DNA of 64,000 nt, taken from an uncultured Prevotellaceae bacterium. Its GTDB lineage: Bacteria > Bacteroidota > Bacteroidia > Bacteroidales > Bacteroidaceae. Below the pieces are notes generated by a model, which worked only from the letters and a program-made list of their open reading frames with translations, did not search any database and was not told where the DNA came from. This document shows positions 1 to 9,220 of the stretch, piece by piece (position 1 is the stretch's first letter; every line of letters begins with the position of its first letter). A program made the position numbers and the translations under genes. The stretch lies in assembly GCA_900315075.1 (NCBI GenBank), contig OMXV01000007.1, positions 109,004-173,003 on the forward strand. The letters are read 5' to 3'.

Positions 1-1
1 G

Positions 2-694
2 GTGAGAGAATACTCCTTTCACCTGTCGAATAGAAAGACCCTACATGCGGTGATTAAGGGGAAAGGAACACATTTTGAGGGCGCAATACTCAATGGGGAA
101 CCGCTGAACGATGCCCGTATCACACATGAACAACTGATGGATGGCGGAGATTTGGTTTTTCTCGCATCCAAAGAAAATAAGCGCACAAGGAAAGTTTGTG
201 ACACATCTAATTCAAGCCTCCAAAGCGCAACATCGGCAATAGCTATTACGGCACCCTCCACTTCTATACGCCCAATGTTTAAAGGCGAAGTTTCCTATAC
301 CCTCAATCGCCAGTTCCGCACTTGGCCTATCGTGATGGCATGGGATGGCGATACCCTGCACGTGACCGTGAAGAGTGCCACCTATCGTATACCGCGTGAG
401 GTGGTGGAACACGCCACGGGATTCGCATGGGACTCACCACAGGTGGATGGTGCTCACTATTATCCGAAAGGAACGTTCTGCTTTATTTCCACGGATGCCT
501 TGCACCAACTTAAAACCAACGGCTTTTTCGTTTACGACCAACTTACCTGGAGGCTTATCGGTGAGGAGGGTGGATGGCTGCATGTTCGGGCCGACATCGA
601 CAATGCCGAGATGTGGATTAACGACAAAGCAACGCTACCCCTCGTGATGAAAATGGCAAACAACAAACTATCTATCGACTGGATATTGCAATGA
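2..694 (+). CDS. C-terminal part of a GH92 alpha-mannosidase-like protein with an extra unknown domain (5' end outside window)
   Basis: The frame is open to the window edge, so the GTG at position 2 is probably not the real start and the gene begins upstream. The first 55 residues read like the end of a GH92 exo-alpha-mannosidase: a LNGEPLND segment, then ITHEQLMDGGDLVFLAS, the family's usual closing strand. After a Ser/Thr-rich linker (about residues 67-92) come some 140 residues I do not recognise, rich in aromatic residues and probably beta, ending in LSIDWILQ. The stop overlaps the start of the next gene (ATGA), so the two are translationally coupled and probably act on the same substrate, a mannose-containing glycan. 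The tail domain could bind carbohydrate, but that is a guess. The GH92 assignment rests on a short segment. Confidence 0.65.
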   Translation: MREYSFHLSNRKTLHAVIKGKGTHFEGAILNGEPLNDARITHEQLMDGGDLVFLASKENKRTRKVCDTSNSSLQSATSAIAITAPSTSIRPMFKGEVSYTLNRQFRTWPIVMAWDGDTLHVTVKSATYRIPREVVEHATGFAWDSPQVDGAHYYPKGTFCFISTDALHQLKTNGFFVYDQLTWRLIGEEGGWLHVRADIDNAEMWINDKATLPLVMKMANNKLSIDWILQ

Positions 695-3600
695 AATACA
701 AAGGCTTCTATGTAATCTTGTTATGGCTCATCGTGCTACCTCTGCAGGCTCAGGTCTCACGTGAGCAGATGGGTGGTGTCTATTATGCCTATCCTGTGAC
801 CGGAGCACAGCTTGGTGAAGCACCTGCAGACCTAAAGCCCTTCTACATTATTCACTATGGCAGACATGGGTCGCGATGGCTTCCCTCTGATAGCCGCTAT
901 GAATGGGTGATGGATCAATTCGCCGACAAGTCAAACCTCACCAAGGATGGAAAACGATTAAGAAAACTGTTAGGTAAAGTGTGGCGGAATGCCCGTGGAA
1001 ATGGTGGCCAACTGACACCACTTGGCGCACGGCAGCATCGGGAAATTGCACGACGGATGATTGCAAACTTCCCAGAGGTCTTCGTAGATGGTGCTACAGT
1101 AAGAGCGCGGTCAAGTGTTGTTAACCGCTGTCGGACGAGTATGTTGAATTTCACGGATGAACTAAGGCGACTAAATCCGACCCTTCGTCTGGATGTGCTC
1201 ACCGACTCTGCCGATATGTCATACATCGCCTATACGACTCCTGAACTCCGACAGTTGGAACAGCGTGTGTTCCCCAAAATGAAGGGCTTACCACAGAGAT
1301 TTGTAGAAAGTCTGTTTCTTGATCCAACTGTCGTCACCGAACCTGAAAAACTGCTTTCCGAACTGCATACCATCGCTTCGGATATGCAAGACATCCCTCT
1401 GAAAGTCAATCTTTACGACTTCTTCACCGACAAGGAATTCAGCGATGTCTATGAATGCAACAACGAGCGTATGGAGTTCCTCAATGGTGACAATCCACTC
1501 AATGAGGGCATACCACCACTTTCGGCTCTCTCGCTGTGGGAGGAAATAAAACAATGTGCCGATAAAGCTATCAGCAATGGAAAACCAGGTGCCTCGTTAC
1601 GCTTTGGTCACGACACCAATCTCTATCGATTGCTAACCTTGATGAATGCCTCATGCATCAAAAGTGGGCGCATGGACGAGATTCTGCCTATGGCTGCCAA
1701 TCTCCAGATGATTTTCTACCACGATCGGCAGGGGAGGGTGTTTGTTCGCCTGTTACACAACGAGCGTGATATTACCATCGAAGGAGCAAAGACGTCGTTA
1801 ATGGGACAGTCATCTGCATACTATGAATGGGATGTTTTCAGTGACTATATGCAAAAGCGTATTCACCAACTGCAGCACCTACGCCATTTGTGCACGCTCA
1901 ATACGATGGTGGGCACGGCACAGGCCAACACCCAAACAGCAGGACTCTTTGGGAAAGGTAGTGAAGAACACGGACAGACGCTGCCTGCCGTGCTCACTCC
2001 TAATGGACAGAATTTCTGGACACCACAGACTCGCGATACCGAGCAAAAATGTGTGGCTCCATATTATTACGCCGATTCCCTCTTTCAGGGAATGCGCTGT
2101 TCGCATTGGATTGTTGGAGGGTGCACGCAGGACTATGGTTCTGTCACCATCGCCGCCATGAGGGATAGTCTGCGTACAAAACCTGCAGAATGGGCTACAC
2201 ATTTCAGCCATGCCGGCGAGGTGTCGCATCCGCATTACTATGCCGTGGATTTACCCGACGAGCATCTGCGTATGGAACTCACTGCTACTCGCCATTGCTC
2301 TATCATCCGTATCACCCCCAACCGCGATCAGTTGGTTCATGTGGTGCTCTTTAACAACAGCGACAAGGACGAGGAAATGGTGATGACTGGCCCAGGGATG
2401 GTTTGGTTATCGAATCCCGTGCACCGCATCTATCAGGGTTGGGGAGAACCTGCAGGATTCAGTGGGCATTTAATGGTAGATTATTCAAGTAATTCAAATA
2501 TTCCAAGTGTTTCTACTTTTCATGGAAGTGCCAGCCTTACTTTCCAAGGGAAGGCAGGACAGCCTATCGTGTTGCGCACAGCCTCGTCGTTCACAAGTCA
2601 GGTGGGATGCGCCCGTAATATGGCAGCAGAACTTGATGGGAAAACATTCGAACAGGTGATGGAAGAGACTGCGCAGGCTTGGATCGACCGACTCCATACC
2701 ATCGACGTAGAGAGCGATGACCCCGCTGCTGTCCGGCAATTCTATGGTGCACTCTATCGCGCCTCGTTCCTGCCTCGCTTGCTTAGCGATGTTGATGGCA
2801 CATACCCACGTTTCGCCAATAGCGATAGGAAATTAAAAAATACTCCTGGATACAGTGAAAATACATTAGCAAAAGGAAATCGTGATGTCTATACCGACTT
2901 CTCAATGTGGGACACTTATCGTGCTGTACATCCACTCTATAATATCATAGTTCCGGATATGTCGGCTGATATGATGCAGTCGTTGGTCAATATGTATAGC
3001 GAGGGTGGGTGGTTGCCTATCTTCCCTTGTTGGAATTCCTATACTGCGGCGATGATTGGTGACCATTGTTCGGTGGTGCTTGCCGATGCCTACGTTAAAG
3101 GCATCAGAAATTTCGATGCTCAGAAGGCATACGAGGGGATGAGGCAAAATGCCATGCAGACACCTGCTTCGTATGAAGACTATAAAAACGGCAAGGGCAG
3201 AAGGGCGCTGCAGTCGTATCTCAAATATGGTTATATCCCGATGGAGGACAGCGTGGCTGAAGCGTTCCATACTAATGAACAAACCTCTCGAACTTTAGAA
3301 TATGCCTTTGACGATTTCGCTGTTGCGATGATGGCACGTGAACTGCATCAGCTGAGTGATTATGAAGCATTGATGAAACGGTCGGAAAACTGGCGAAATG
3401 TCATCAATCCCCGTACGGGATATGCCGACGGAAGACATGACAATGGACGCTTTGAAGACAATCAAGATATCATCCACCGTAAGAGTTATATCACCGAGGG
3501 CGCTACCTGTCACTACACTTGGTATGTGCCACACAACCCCATTGGACTAATGGAGGTGATGGGTGGTAAGGAAACCTTTGTCTGCCGCCTCGACTCGATG

Positions 3601-4035
3601 TTCACTGAGGGCCGATACTGGCATGGCAATGAACCCTGTCATCAGGTGGCTTATCTATTTGATGTGGCAGGACAGCCTCGAAAGACACAACAGTGGGTGC
3701 GTCATATCCTTAACACAGAATACAACGACACCCCAGGGGGACTCTCAGGCAACGATGATGCTGGACAGATGTCGGCATGGTATGTCTTCTCGGCCATGGG
3801 GTTCTATCCCGTTTGTCCTGCAACTACAGAGTATCTCCTTGCATCGCCCACCTTCAAGCGGGTGCGCATCAACCAGCCCAATGGTCATACGTTCACCATA
3901 GAGGCTCCCGATGCCAGTCCCGACCATATCTATGTGAAATCGGCTACTCTCAACAGCACGCCCCTTACATCACCCTCCATCACCCATCAAGATATCACTT
4001 CTGGAGCAACTCTCCACTTTGAGATTGAAGATTGA
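691..4035 (+). CDS. Histidine acid phosphatase - GH92 alpha-mannosidase fusion, secreted
   Basis: A two-domain exported enzyme of 1114 residues. A hydrophobic signal peptide (about 5-20, ending LQAQ) is followed by a branch-2 histidine phosphatase domain: the catalytic RHGSR at 58-62 is the phospho-acceptor histidine, LTPLGARQHREIARRM follows, RCRTSM supplies phosphate-binding arginines, and GHDTNL near 306-311 gives the proton donor. From about 400 to the end runs a GH92 domain: FGKGSEEHGQTLPAV, WTPQTRDTE, DFSMWDTYRAVHPL, EGGWLPIFPCWNSY, EGATCHYTWYVPHN and GNDDAGQMSAWYVFSAMGFY, the last carrying the usual acidic residues. GH92 enzymes are calcium-dependent exo-alpha-mannosidases. Joining the two suggests a phosphorylated mannoside (phosphomannan or mannose-6-phosphate N-glycan) as substrate; that is inference. 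Start overlaps the previous stop by four bases. The protein ends EIED, residues supplied by a dispersed repeat. Confidence 0.9.
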   Translation: MKYKGFYVILLWLIVLPLQAQVSREQMGGVYYAYPVTGAQLGEAPADLKPFYIIHYGRHGSRWLPSDSRYEWVMDQFADKSNLTKDGKRLRKLLGKVWRNARGNGGQLTPLGARQHREIARRMIANFPEVFVDGATVRARSSVVNRCRTSMLNFTDELRRLNPTLRLDVLTDSADMSYIAYTTPELRQLEQRVFPKMKGLPQRFVESLFLDPTVVTEPEKLLSELHTIASDMQDIPLKVNLYDFFTDKEFSDVYECNNERMEFLNGDNPLNEGIPPLSALSLWEEIKQCADKAISNGKPGASLRFGHDTNLYRLLTLMNASCIKSGRMDEILPMAANLQMIFYHDRQGRVFVRLLHNERDITIEGAKTSLMGQSSAYYEWDVFSDYMQKRIHQLQHLRHLCTLNTMVGTAQANTQTAGLFGKGSEEHGQTLPAVLTPNGQNFWTPQTRDTEQKCVAPYYYADSLFQGMRCSHWIVGGCTQDYGSVTIAAMRDSLRTKPAEWATHFSHAGEVSHPHYYAVDLPDEHLRMELTATRHCSIIRITPNRDQLVHVVLFNNSDKDEEMVMTGPGMVWLSNPVHRIYQGWGEPAGFSGHLMVDYSSNSNIPSVSTFHGSASLTFQGKAGQPIVLRTASSFTSQVGCARNMAAELDGKTFEQVMEETAQAWIDRLHTIDVESDDPAAVRQFYGALYRASFLPRLLSDVDGTYPRFANSDRKLKNTPGYSENTLAKGNRDVYTDFSMWDTYRAVHPLYNIIVPDMSADMMQSLVNMYSEGGWLPIFPCWNSYTAAMIGDHCSVVLADAYVKGIRNFDAQKAYEGMRQNAMQTPASYEDYKNGKGRRALQSYLKYGYIPMEDSVAEAFHTNEQTSRTLEYAFDDFAVAMMARELHQLSDYEALMKRSENWRNVINPRTGYADGRHDNGRFEDNQDIIHRKSYITEGATCHYTWYVPHNPIGLMEVMGGKETFVCRLDSMFTEGRYWHGNEPCHQVAYLFDVAGQPRKTQQWVRHILNTEYNDTPGGLSGNDDAGQMSAWYVFSAMGFYPVCPATTEYLLASPTFKRVRINQPNGHTFTIEAPDASPDHIYVKSATLNSTPLTSPSITHQDITSGATLHFEIED

Positions 4036-4226
4036 TGGTTTAAAGAGTATTAAAGAGTAGTTAAAGGGTAGTTAAAAGGTAGTTAAAGGGACATTATCCA
4101 TTCTCCCCATCCACTCCATTCCTCCCTTTTATCTAAGCATTTTCTCCGTAGGCGACGGTTTCTCCGTCGCAATAGCCATTTCGAAAGCAGTAAGAGTAAA
4201 ATCCACCCTCCTTATATTCCAAAAAA
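4036..4226 (+). repeat. Composite intergenic repeat, copy A (11-bp array, hairpin, tail)
   Basis: The element starts inside the preceding stop codon (ATTGAAGATTGA). It continues with five near-identical 11-base units of the type TTAAAGGGTAG (4040-4090), then GGGACA, a pyrimidine-rich stretch, and a perfect hairpin (GCGACGG 4152-4158, loop TTTCT, CCGTCGC 4164-4170), then CCATTTCGAAAGCAGTAA. It ends just before the ATG of the GH89 gene. Two further copies with the same order lie at 6459-6642 and 25249-25520. Function unknown. Confidence 0.8.
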
Positions 4227-6458
4227 ATGAAAAAATATCTTATCCTCTTTTTTATCCTGATGGCAGTTGCCGCCTCTGCCACTCCGATAGACAATCTGCT
4301 GGAACGCATCGACAAAGGTGCATCAGCAAAGTTTAAAATCCAGCTTGTTAAGTCTGATAAAGACTTTTTCGAACTCGACCAAGCGGGCAAGCGTGTCGTG
4401 GTGCGTGGAAATACCTGGGTAAACATCGCTTCTGGCATCAACTGGTATCTGAAATACTATGCCCGCGTACAACTGACATGGAACAACATGAAGACAAAAC
4501 TGCCCGAAACACTGCCAGCAGTCACAAAACCCGAAAGGCATGAGACAAACCTCACCCTGCGTTACGATTTCAACTACTGCACATTCTCCTACACCATGGC
4601 ATTCTGGGACTGGGAACGTTGGCAGCAAGAAATCGACTGGATGGCATTGCATTGCGTCAATATGCCACTGGCCATTGTAGGAGAGGAGTGCGTCTGGCGA
4701 AATGTATTGCTCAAATTGGGATATACTGAGGAGGAAATAGGGCGTTTTATCGCTGGACCAGCCTTCCTTGCTTGGTGGGAGATGAACAACCTTGAGGGGT
4801 GGGGTGGTCCATTGCCTCTCTCATGGTACAAACGTCAGGAGGAATTGCAGAAACAAATACTCAAGCGAATGAAAGAGTATGGCATGCAGCCTGTGCTGCC
4901 AGGGTATTGCGGTATGGTGCCACACGACGCACGAGAGCGATTAGGTCTCAATGTGGCGGATGCAGGACTGTGGAACGGCTTTCAGCGGCCTGCTAACCTC
5001 CTGCCTACAGACAGCCGATTTGGGGAAATCGCCGACCTCTATTATGCCGAACTGACACGACTCTTCGGAAAGGCCGACTATTATTCTATTGACCCCTTCC
5101 ATGAGACAAATGATGATAGCAGCATCGACTATGGCGCAGCGGCTAAGGCTTTGCTGAGGGCAATGAAAAAAGCCAACCCAAAGGCTACCTGGGTGGTGCA
5201 GGGATGGACAGAAAACCCACGGCAGCAGATGCTCGATGTGCTCAGCACCGACGACATTCTCATCCTCGACCTTTTCAGTGAGTGCAGGCCCATGTGGGGC
5301 GCTCCATCGGTATGGAAACGCGAGAAAGGATATGGTAAGCATCCTTGGCTATTCTGTATGCTGGAGAATTTCGGTGCAAACATAGGACTTCATGGCCGTA
5401 TGGACCAGTTACTTGACAATTTCTACCTTACCAAGACTCATCCACTTGCTACAGAAATCAAGGGCATCGGATTTACAATGGAAGGGTCGGAAAACAATCC
5501 CGTAATGTTTGAACTTATGAGCGAACTGCCATGGAGACCTGAGAAATTCACCAAGGAGCAATGGGTGAAGGACTATGTCAAAGCGCGTTATGGCACCGAC
5601 GACCCCAAAATCCAGCAAGCGTGGGATATACTTATCCAAGGTATCTATAATTGCCCAGCGGGAAACAACCAGCAGGGACCACATGAGAGTATCTTCTGCG
5701 GCCGGCCCACACTCAACAATTTCCAGGCTTCCAGCTGGTCGAAAATGCGCAATTACTACGACCCATATTCCACACTTAGGGCGGCACGGCTAATGAACGA
5801 AGTGGCAGAACGCTACCGTGGTAACAACAATTTCGAGTATGACTTGGTGGATATCACCCGACAGGCTATCTCCGACCAAGCTCGTATCCGCTACCAGATG
5901 ATTGTGGCGGCTTATAAGGCGGCTGCATTAGACGACCTCAATAAGAATATTAGACTGTTTGAACAGTTAATCGACGCTCAAGACCAACTGTTAGGCACTC
6001 GCAGTGAGTTCAGGGTGGGAAGATGGTTGCAAATGGCTCGCAACTGCGGTACCACAGCCGATGAGTCCAATCTCTATGAATGGAATGCACGAGTGCAAAT
6101 TACAACATGGGGAAATCGCTACTGTGCTGATACGGGTGGATTGCGCGACTATGCCCATAAAGAATGGCAGGGATTGCTGTCCGACTTCTACAAGCCGCGT
6201 TGGGAGATGTTTTTCAATTACTTGCGCAACGACTTGGAGACAATGGGTAAACCGAAACCCGACATGCTCGGAGGGGGTGCCAACAGCAGCAAAACTGCTG
6301 ATGAACTCTTCCAGATGGCGCTCCCTCAGGACATCCGCCTCGATTATTATCCAATGGAGGAGAAATGGACGCTCGACACAGGGAAAACCTATGACACCAA
6401 AGTCCAGGGAAATCCCATTGACATGGCAAAAAAGGTATTGTCAATCATTGAAAAGTAG
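4227..6458 (+). CDS. GH89 alpha-N-acetylglucosaminidase (NAGLU-like), secreted
   Basis: Removes terminal alpha-linked N-acetylglucosamine. In animals NAGLU acts on heparan sulfate; bacterial relatives act on alpha-GlcNAc-capped mucin glycans. The 743 residues start with a signal peptide (MKKYLILFFILMAVAASA) and a small N-terminal domain. Then comes the NAGLU core: RYDFNYCTFSYTMAFWDWERWQQEIDWMALHCVNMPL near 115-150, EECVWRN (about 155), the WWEMNNLEGWGGPLP motif near 187-200, and DPFHET near 290, where family members carry a catalytic Glu. Length fits secreted GH89 enzymes. Neighbours are the phosphatase-GH92 fusion upstream and an HGSNAT-like acyltransferase downstream, so a host-glycan cluster is likely. 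The last residues (IIEK, stop TAG) fall in the first unit of a repeat array. Confidence 0.93.
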   Translation: MKKYLILFFILMAVAASATPIDNLLERIDKGASAKFKIQLVKSDKDFFELDQAGKRVVVRGNTWVNIASGINWYLKYYARVQLTWNNMKTKLPETLPAVTKPERHETNLTLRYDFNYCTFSYTMAFWDWERWQQEIDWMALHCVNMPLAIVGEECVWRNVLLKLGYTEEEIGRFIAGPAFLAWWEMNNLEGWGGPLPLSWYKRQEELQKQILKRMKEYGMQPVLPGYCGMVPHDARERLGLNVADAGLWNGFQRPANLLPTDSRFGEIADLYYAELTRLFGKADYYSIDPFHETNDDSSIDYGAAAKALLRAMKKANPKATWVVQGWTENPRQQMLDVLSTDDILILDLFSECRPMWGAPSVWKREKGYGKHPWLFCMLENFGANIGLHGRMDQLLDNFYLTKTHPLATEIKGIGFTMEGSENNPVMFELMSELPWRPEKFTKEQWVKDYVKARYGTDDPKIQQAWDILIQGIYNCPAGNNQQGPHESIFCGRPTLNNFQASSWSKMRNYYDPYSTLRAARLMNEVAERYRGNNNFEYDLVDITRQAISDQARIRYQMIVAAYKAAALDDLNKNIRLFEQLIDAQDQLLGTRSEFRVGRWLQMARNCGTTADESNLYEWNARVQITTWGNRYCADTGGLRDYAHKEWQGLLSDFYKPRWEMFFNYLRNDLETMGKPKPDMLGGGANSSKTADELFQMALPQDIRLDYYPMEEKWTLDTGKTYDTKVQGNPIDMAKKVLSIIEK

Positions 6459-6642
6459 TTAAAAGGTAGTTAAAGGGTAGTTAAAAGGTAGTTAAAGAGA
6501 CATTACCCATTTACCTCATTTACCTCATTCTCATCATCTTCGCCGTCGCAGCTACCATCCATTTCGAAAGCAGCTAATCATATCTCTCACCCCTCACCCC
6601 TTACCACTAACCCCTTACCCCTCACCTCTTACCCCTTAAAAA
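6459..6642 (+). repeat. Composite intergenic repeat, copy B
   Basis: Four 11-base TTAAAGGGTAG-type units at 6459-6501 follow directly on the GH89 stop codon, which is itself built from the repeat. Then come GAGACATTACCCATTTACC, a truncated hairpin (only CCGTCGC remains), CCATTTCGAAAGCAG and a run of ACCCCTCACCCCTTACC repeats reaching to the next ATG. Same order as copies A and D but with half of the hairpin lost. Confidence 0.75.
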
Positions 6643-7716
6643 ATGTCCAAATCTCAAAGACTTCTATCCCTTGACATCCTCCGCGGCCTGACCGTGGCGG
6701 GGATGATTCTTGTCAACAACGGTTTCGGGGAGTCGTTCCATCCCCTGCAACACTCCAAATGGAATGGAATGACTCCGTGCGACCTCGTGTTTCCTTTCTT
6801 CCTCTTTATCATGGGTGTTTCCACCTACCTCTCGCTGTCGAAATACAATTTCCAGATGTCGGGAGCTGTGATCAGGAAAATTGTCAAACGCACTGTGCTA
6901 CTTTTCCTCATCGGTTTGTTTATCAACTGGTTCCATTACGCTATAAAGGGCGACCTAATGTGTTTTGATCACCTTCGTGTCTGGGCGGTGCTACAACGTA
7001 TCGCGCTCTGCTATGGCATCGTATCGGTGTTGGCGCTCACCATCAATCATCGCTACATCCTCCATGTCGTGGCTTTCCTGCTCATCGGCTATGGTCTCCT
7101 TCTGTGGTTTGGTAACGGTTATGCGCAGGATTCGTCCAACATTCTTGCACAAGTAGATAATTGGCTCTTCAGGCGTGAGCATCTTTATCAGAAGAGTCCT
7201 ATCGACCCAGAGGGGCTGGTGGGTACAATCTCTTCTGTAGCCCATACATTGATAGGTTTTTATTGTGGTATGATGCTCAAAAAGGCTAAAAATGTAGATG
7301 GGAAGGTATCCGCCTTTTTGCTCGCCGGTGCCATCTTAGTGATTGGTGGTTATTTGCTTTCTTTCCTCTTACCGCTTAATAAACGCATTTGGAGTCCCAG
7401 TTATGTGCTGATGACTTGCGGACTGGCAGCATTGTTACAAGGCATCCTCATGTATGTTATCGATGTTCAGGGAAAGAAAAAATGGTGCACATTCTTTCAC
7501 GTTTTTGGCGTCAATCCGCTGTTTCTTTATGCTTCCAGCGAAATTCTTTCTATCCTTTTGGGACATATCGGTGTCAGCGATTGGGTATATGAGCGCATCC
7601 ATGGTCTAATTCCTTCTCTCCAGTGGGCTTCGCTCGCCTATGCCATCTATTTCGTCCTCTTGAACTTCATCCTTGGGTACATTCTTTTCAAACGAAAGAT
7701 TTATATCAAACTTTAA
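6643..7716 (+). CDS. HGSNAT/NagX-type membrane acyltransferase (DUF5009 family)
   Basis: An integral membrane protein of 357 residues with about ten hydrophobic segments. The N-terminal LSLDILRGLTVAGMILVNN and HSKWNGMTPCDLVFPFFLFIMG are the hallmark of the heparan-alpha-glucosaminide N-acetyltransferase family; the His of QHSKWNG is at the position of the conserved family histidine. In lysosomes HGSNAT moves acetyl groups from cytosolic acetyl-CoA to luminal glucosamine, which NAGLU (GH89) then removes. Bacterial members (NagX) are common in glycan-utilisation loci but their reaction is less well known. It sits directly downstream of the GH89 gene, separated by repeat B, and before a terminator. 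Whether it acetylates a sugar in the inner membrane here is inference. Confidence 0.85.
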   Translation: MSKSQRLLSLDILRGLTVAGMILVNNGFGESFHPLQHSKWNGMTPCDLVFPFFLFIMGVSTYLSLSKYNFQMSGAVIRKIVKRTVLLFLIGLFINWFHYAIKGDLMCFDHLRVWAVLQRIALCYGIVSVLALTINHRYILHVVAFLLIGYGLLLWFGNGYAQDSSNILAQVDNWLFRREHLYQKSPIDPEGLVGTISSVAHTLIGFYCGMMLKKAKNVDGKVSAFLLAGAILVIGGYLLSFLLPLNKRIWSPSYVLMTCGLAALLQGILMYVIDVQGKKKWCTFFHVFGVNPLFLYASSEILSILLGHIGVSDWVYERIHGLIPSLQWASLAYAIYFVLLNFILGYILFKRKIYIKL

Positions 7717-7833
7717 TTTCCCAGAAGATGTCAATGTTGTCTCGATGTTGAAAGTATGAAAAGTTATTCAATGAAAAAAAGAGATATACGAAAAACTGAA
7801 GAATTCCACCAAAATTTGTATAATAAATTGATT

Positions 7834-7871
7834 TTCACACTATCTTTTCTTGGTAGTGTGAATTTTTTTTT
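7834..7871 (+). terminator. Hairpin plus T-run after the glycan cluster
   Basis: Nine-base arms TTCACACTA (7834-7842) and TAGTGTGAA (7854-7862) enclose an 11-base loop and are followed by nine T residues (7863-7871). This is a canonical intrinsic terminator for the upstream + strand genes. The promoter of the next gene overlaps its right side. Confidence 0.8.
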
Positions 7872-7880
7872 ATTACTTTG
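7850..7880 (+). promoter_or_regulatory. Bacteroidota-type promoter of the OmpA-family gene
   Basis: TTGG at 7850 lies 20 bases before TTACTTTG (7873-7880), one mismatch from the TAnnTTTG -7 consensus. The leader to the ATG at 7966 would be about 80 bases. Confidence 0.5.
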
Positions 7881-7965
7881 CGGTCGATAGTATCTATCGG
7901 GGATAGGCGTGACTTCAATAAGCATATCTCTGCCTTGTATGGAATACTCTAAAAAACATATCGAT

Positions 7966-9072
7966 ATGAAAAAATTATTCTTATTACTTGCCGCAGCCGC
8001 AATGACATTTTCGGTTTCTGCACAAACCGTCGAGGAGAGCAATTCAGCCGACAATGTATATATAGGCATCTATGGCGGTGTAGCCACAAAAGTCACAGGA
8101 GTGAAGTGGCTGGATAATCTGAATCCCAATGCGAGTCTGAGAATAGGAAGATGGTTTACACCTGTATTCGGCCTCGCTGTGGATGGAACGGCATATTTTA
8201 ATAATAAGCCATATCTATCGACAGGTACTGTCGTATGCGCCTCTAATGTGTCATTGCTTGGTACTGTCAATCTCACCAACTGGTTTGGTGGATACAAAGG
8301 TGAGCCAAGGTGCTTTGAGGTGGCTGCCTTCTATGGGTTAGGATGGGGACATTTGTTCACTTCCAAGCACGACCTCTATGAGCCTACCAACAGAATGACA
8401 TCAAAGGCCGGCGTTGACCTTACTTTCAACTTCGGCTCGAAAAAGCAATGGCAGTTTGTTGTGGAACCTTCTTTCACATGGGCGTTCCTTGGGCAGAAAC
8501 AGCAGCCTGGAATTCAGGACCCACACGGCTTGTCGTGGAGTGCTGAACAACCACGCTACAATATCAACAATGGTATTGTGCAGTTGAATGCTGGTTTTGT
8601 TTATAAATTCGGGAATTCCAACGGTACGCACAACTTCAAGATTGCAGGAATTGCTGACAACGATGAAATCAGCCGTCTTAATGGCATCATCAACGAATTG
8701 CGTGCTGAACTAGCTCAGAAACCCAAGGAAGTGGTCAAGGAGGTCGTAAAAGAAGTGGTCAAGGAAGTAAAAGTTCCAGGCAAAGAAGTGAAGGTGGAGA
8801 ACCTTGTCTTTGTCACCTTCGCACAAGGAAAGTCAGAACTCACGCCTGATGCCAAGAAGGCTCTCAACGACGTGAAAGCCGGAGCACATGTGCAGATTGT
8901 AGGTACTGCATCGCCCGAAGGTAATCCAGAGGCCAACCAGAAACTATCACAGGCACGTGCCGATGTGGTGGCCGACTACCTGCGTGACCGTGGCGTTATC
9001 ATCGACGAAGCTACTGGCAAGGGCGTACAAGGCACCACCTCCAACCGCCTCGCCATTGTGTATGTGAAGTAG
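7966..9072 (+). CDS. OmpA-family outer membrane protein
   Basis: I place the start at the ATG at 7966 (MKKLFLLLAAAAMTFSVSAQ), because the upstream in-frame extension lies in the leader and would bury the signal peptide. The mature N-terminal part (about 25-220) alternates aromatic and polar residues like an eight-stranded beta barrel (INNGIVQLNAGFVYKFG at its end). A charged linker with KEVVKEV repeats (about 252-272) crosses the periplasm. The last 100 residues form an OmpA/MotB peptidoglycan-binding domain: FAQGKSELTPDAKKALND, GTASPEGNPEANQKLSQARA, with the usual Asp/Arg contacts. It ties the outer membrane to the wall. It stands alone between two terminators with its own promoter. Confidence 0.9.
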   Translation: MKKLFLLLAAAAMTFSVSAQTVEESNSADNVYIGIYGGVATKVTGVKWLDNLNPNASLRIGRWFTPVFGLAVDGTAYFNNKPYLSTGTVVCASNVSLLGTVNLTNWFGGYKGEPRCFEVAAFYGLGWGHLFTSKHDLYEPTNRMTSKAGVDLTFNFGSKKQWQFVVEPSFTWAFLGQKQQPGIQDPHGLSWSAEQPRYNINNGIVQLNAGFVYKFGNSNGTHNFKIAGIADNDEISRLNGIINELRAELAQKPKEVVKEVVKEVVKEVKVPGKEVKVENLVFVTFAQGKSELTPDAKKALNDVKAGAHVQIVGTASPEGNPEANQKLSQARADVVADYLRDRGVIIDEATGKGVQGTTSNRLAIVYVK

Positions 9073-9133
9073 TTAGATTTTAGTAGTTAGAAGTTAGTGG
9101 TTAAAAGTCATTACCTCTTACTTCTTGACATAG

Positions 9134-9168
9134 ATACAGAGACATAGGTTCTTCCCATGCCTCTGTAT
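9134..9168 (+). terminator. Hairpin after the OmpA-family gene
   Basis: ATACAGAG (9134-9141) pairs with CTCTGTAT (9161-9168), with further inner pairing (CAT..GG with CC..ATG), followed by TTGTGATTTT. A probable terminator, loosely related in sequence to the AGAG hairpins at 45612 and 59557. Confidence 0.55.
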
Positions 9169-9220
9169 TTGTGATTTTAAAACAGTATTCATTATTCTTT
9201 TATTTATCTATTCGAGCGAT

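Noticed and set aside
1879-2235. Open frames on the opposite strand of the phosphatase-GH92 gene (and similar ones throughout)
   Set aside because: They mirror a strongly supported gene, have no promoter or family motif, and are shadows of codon bias.
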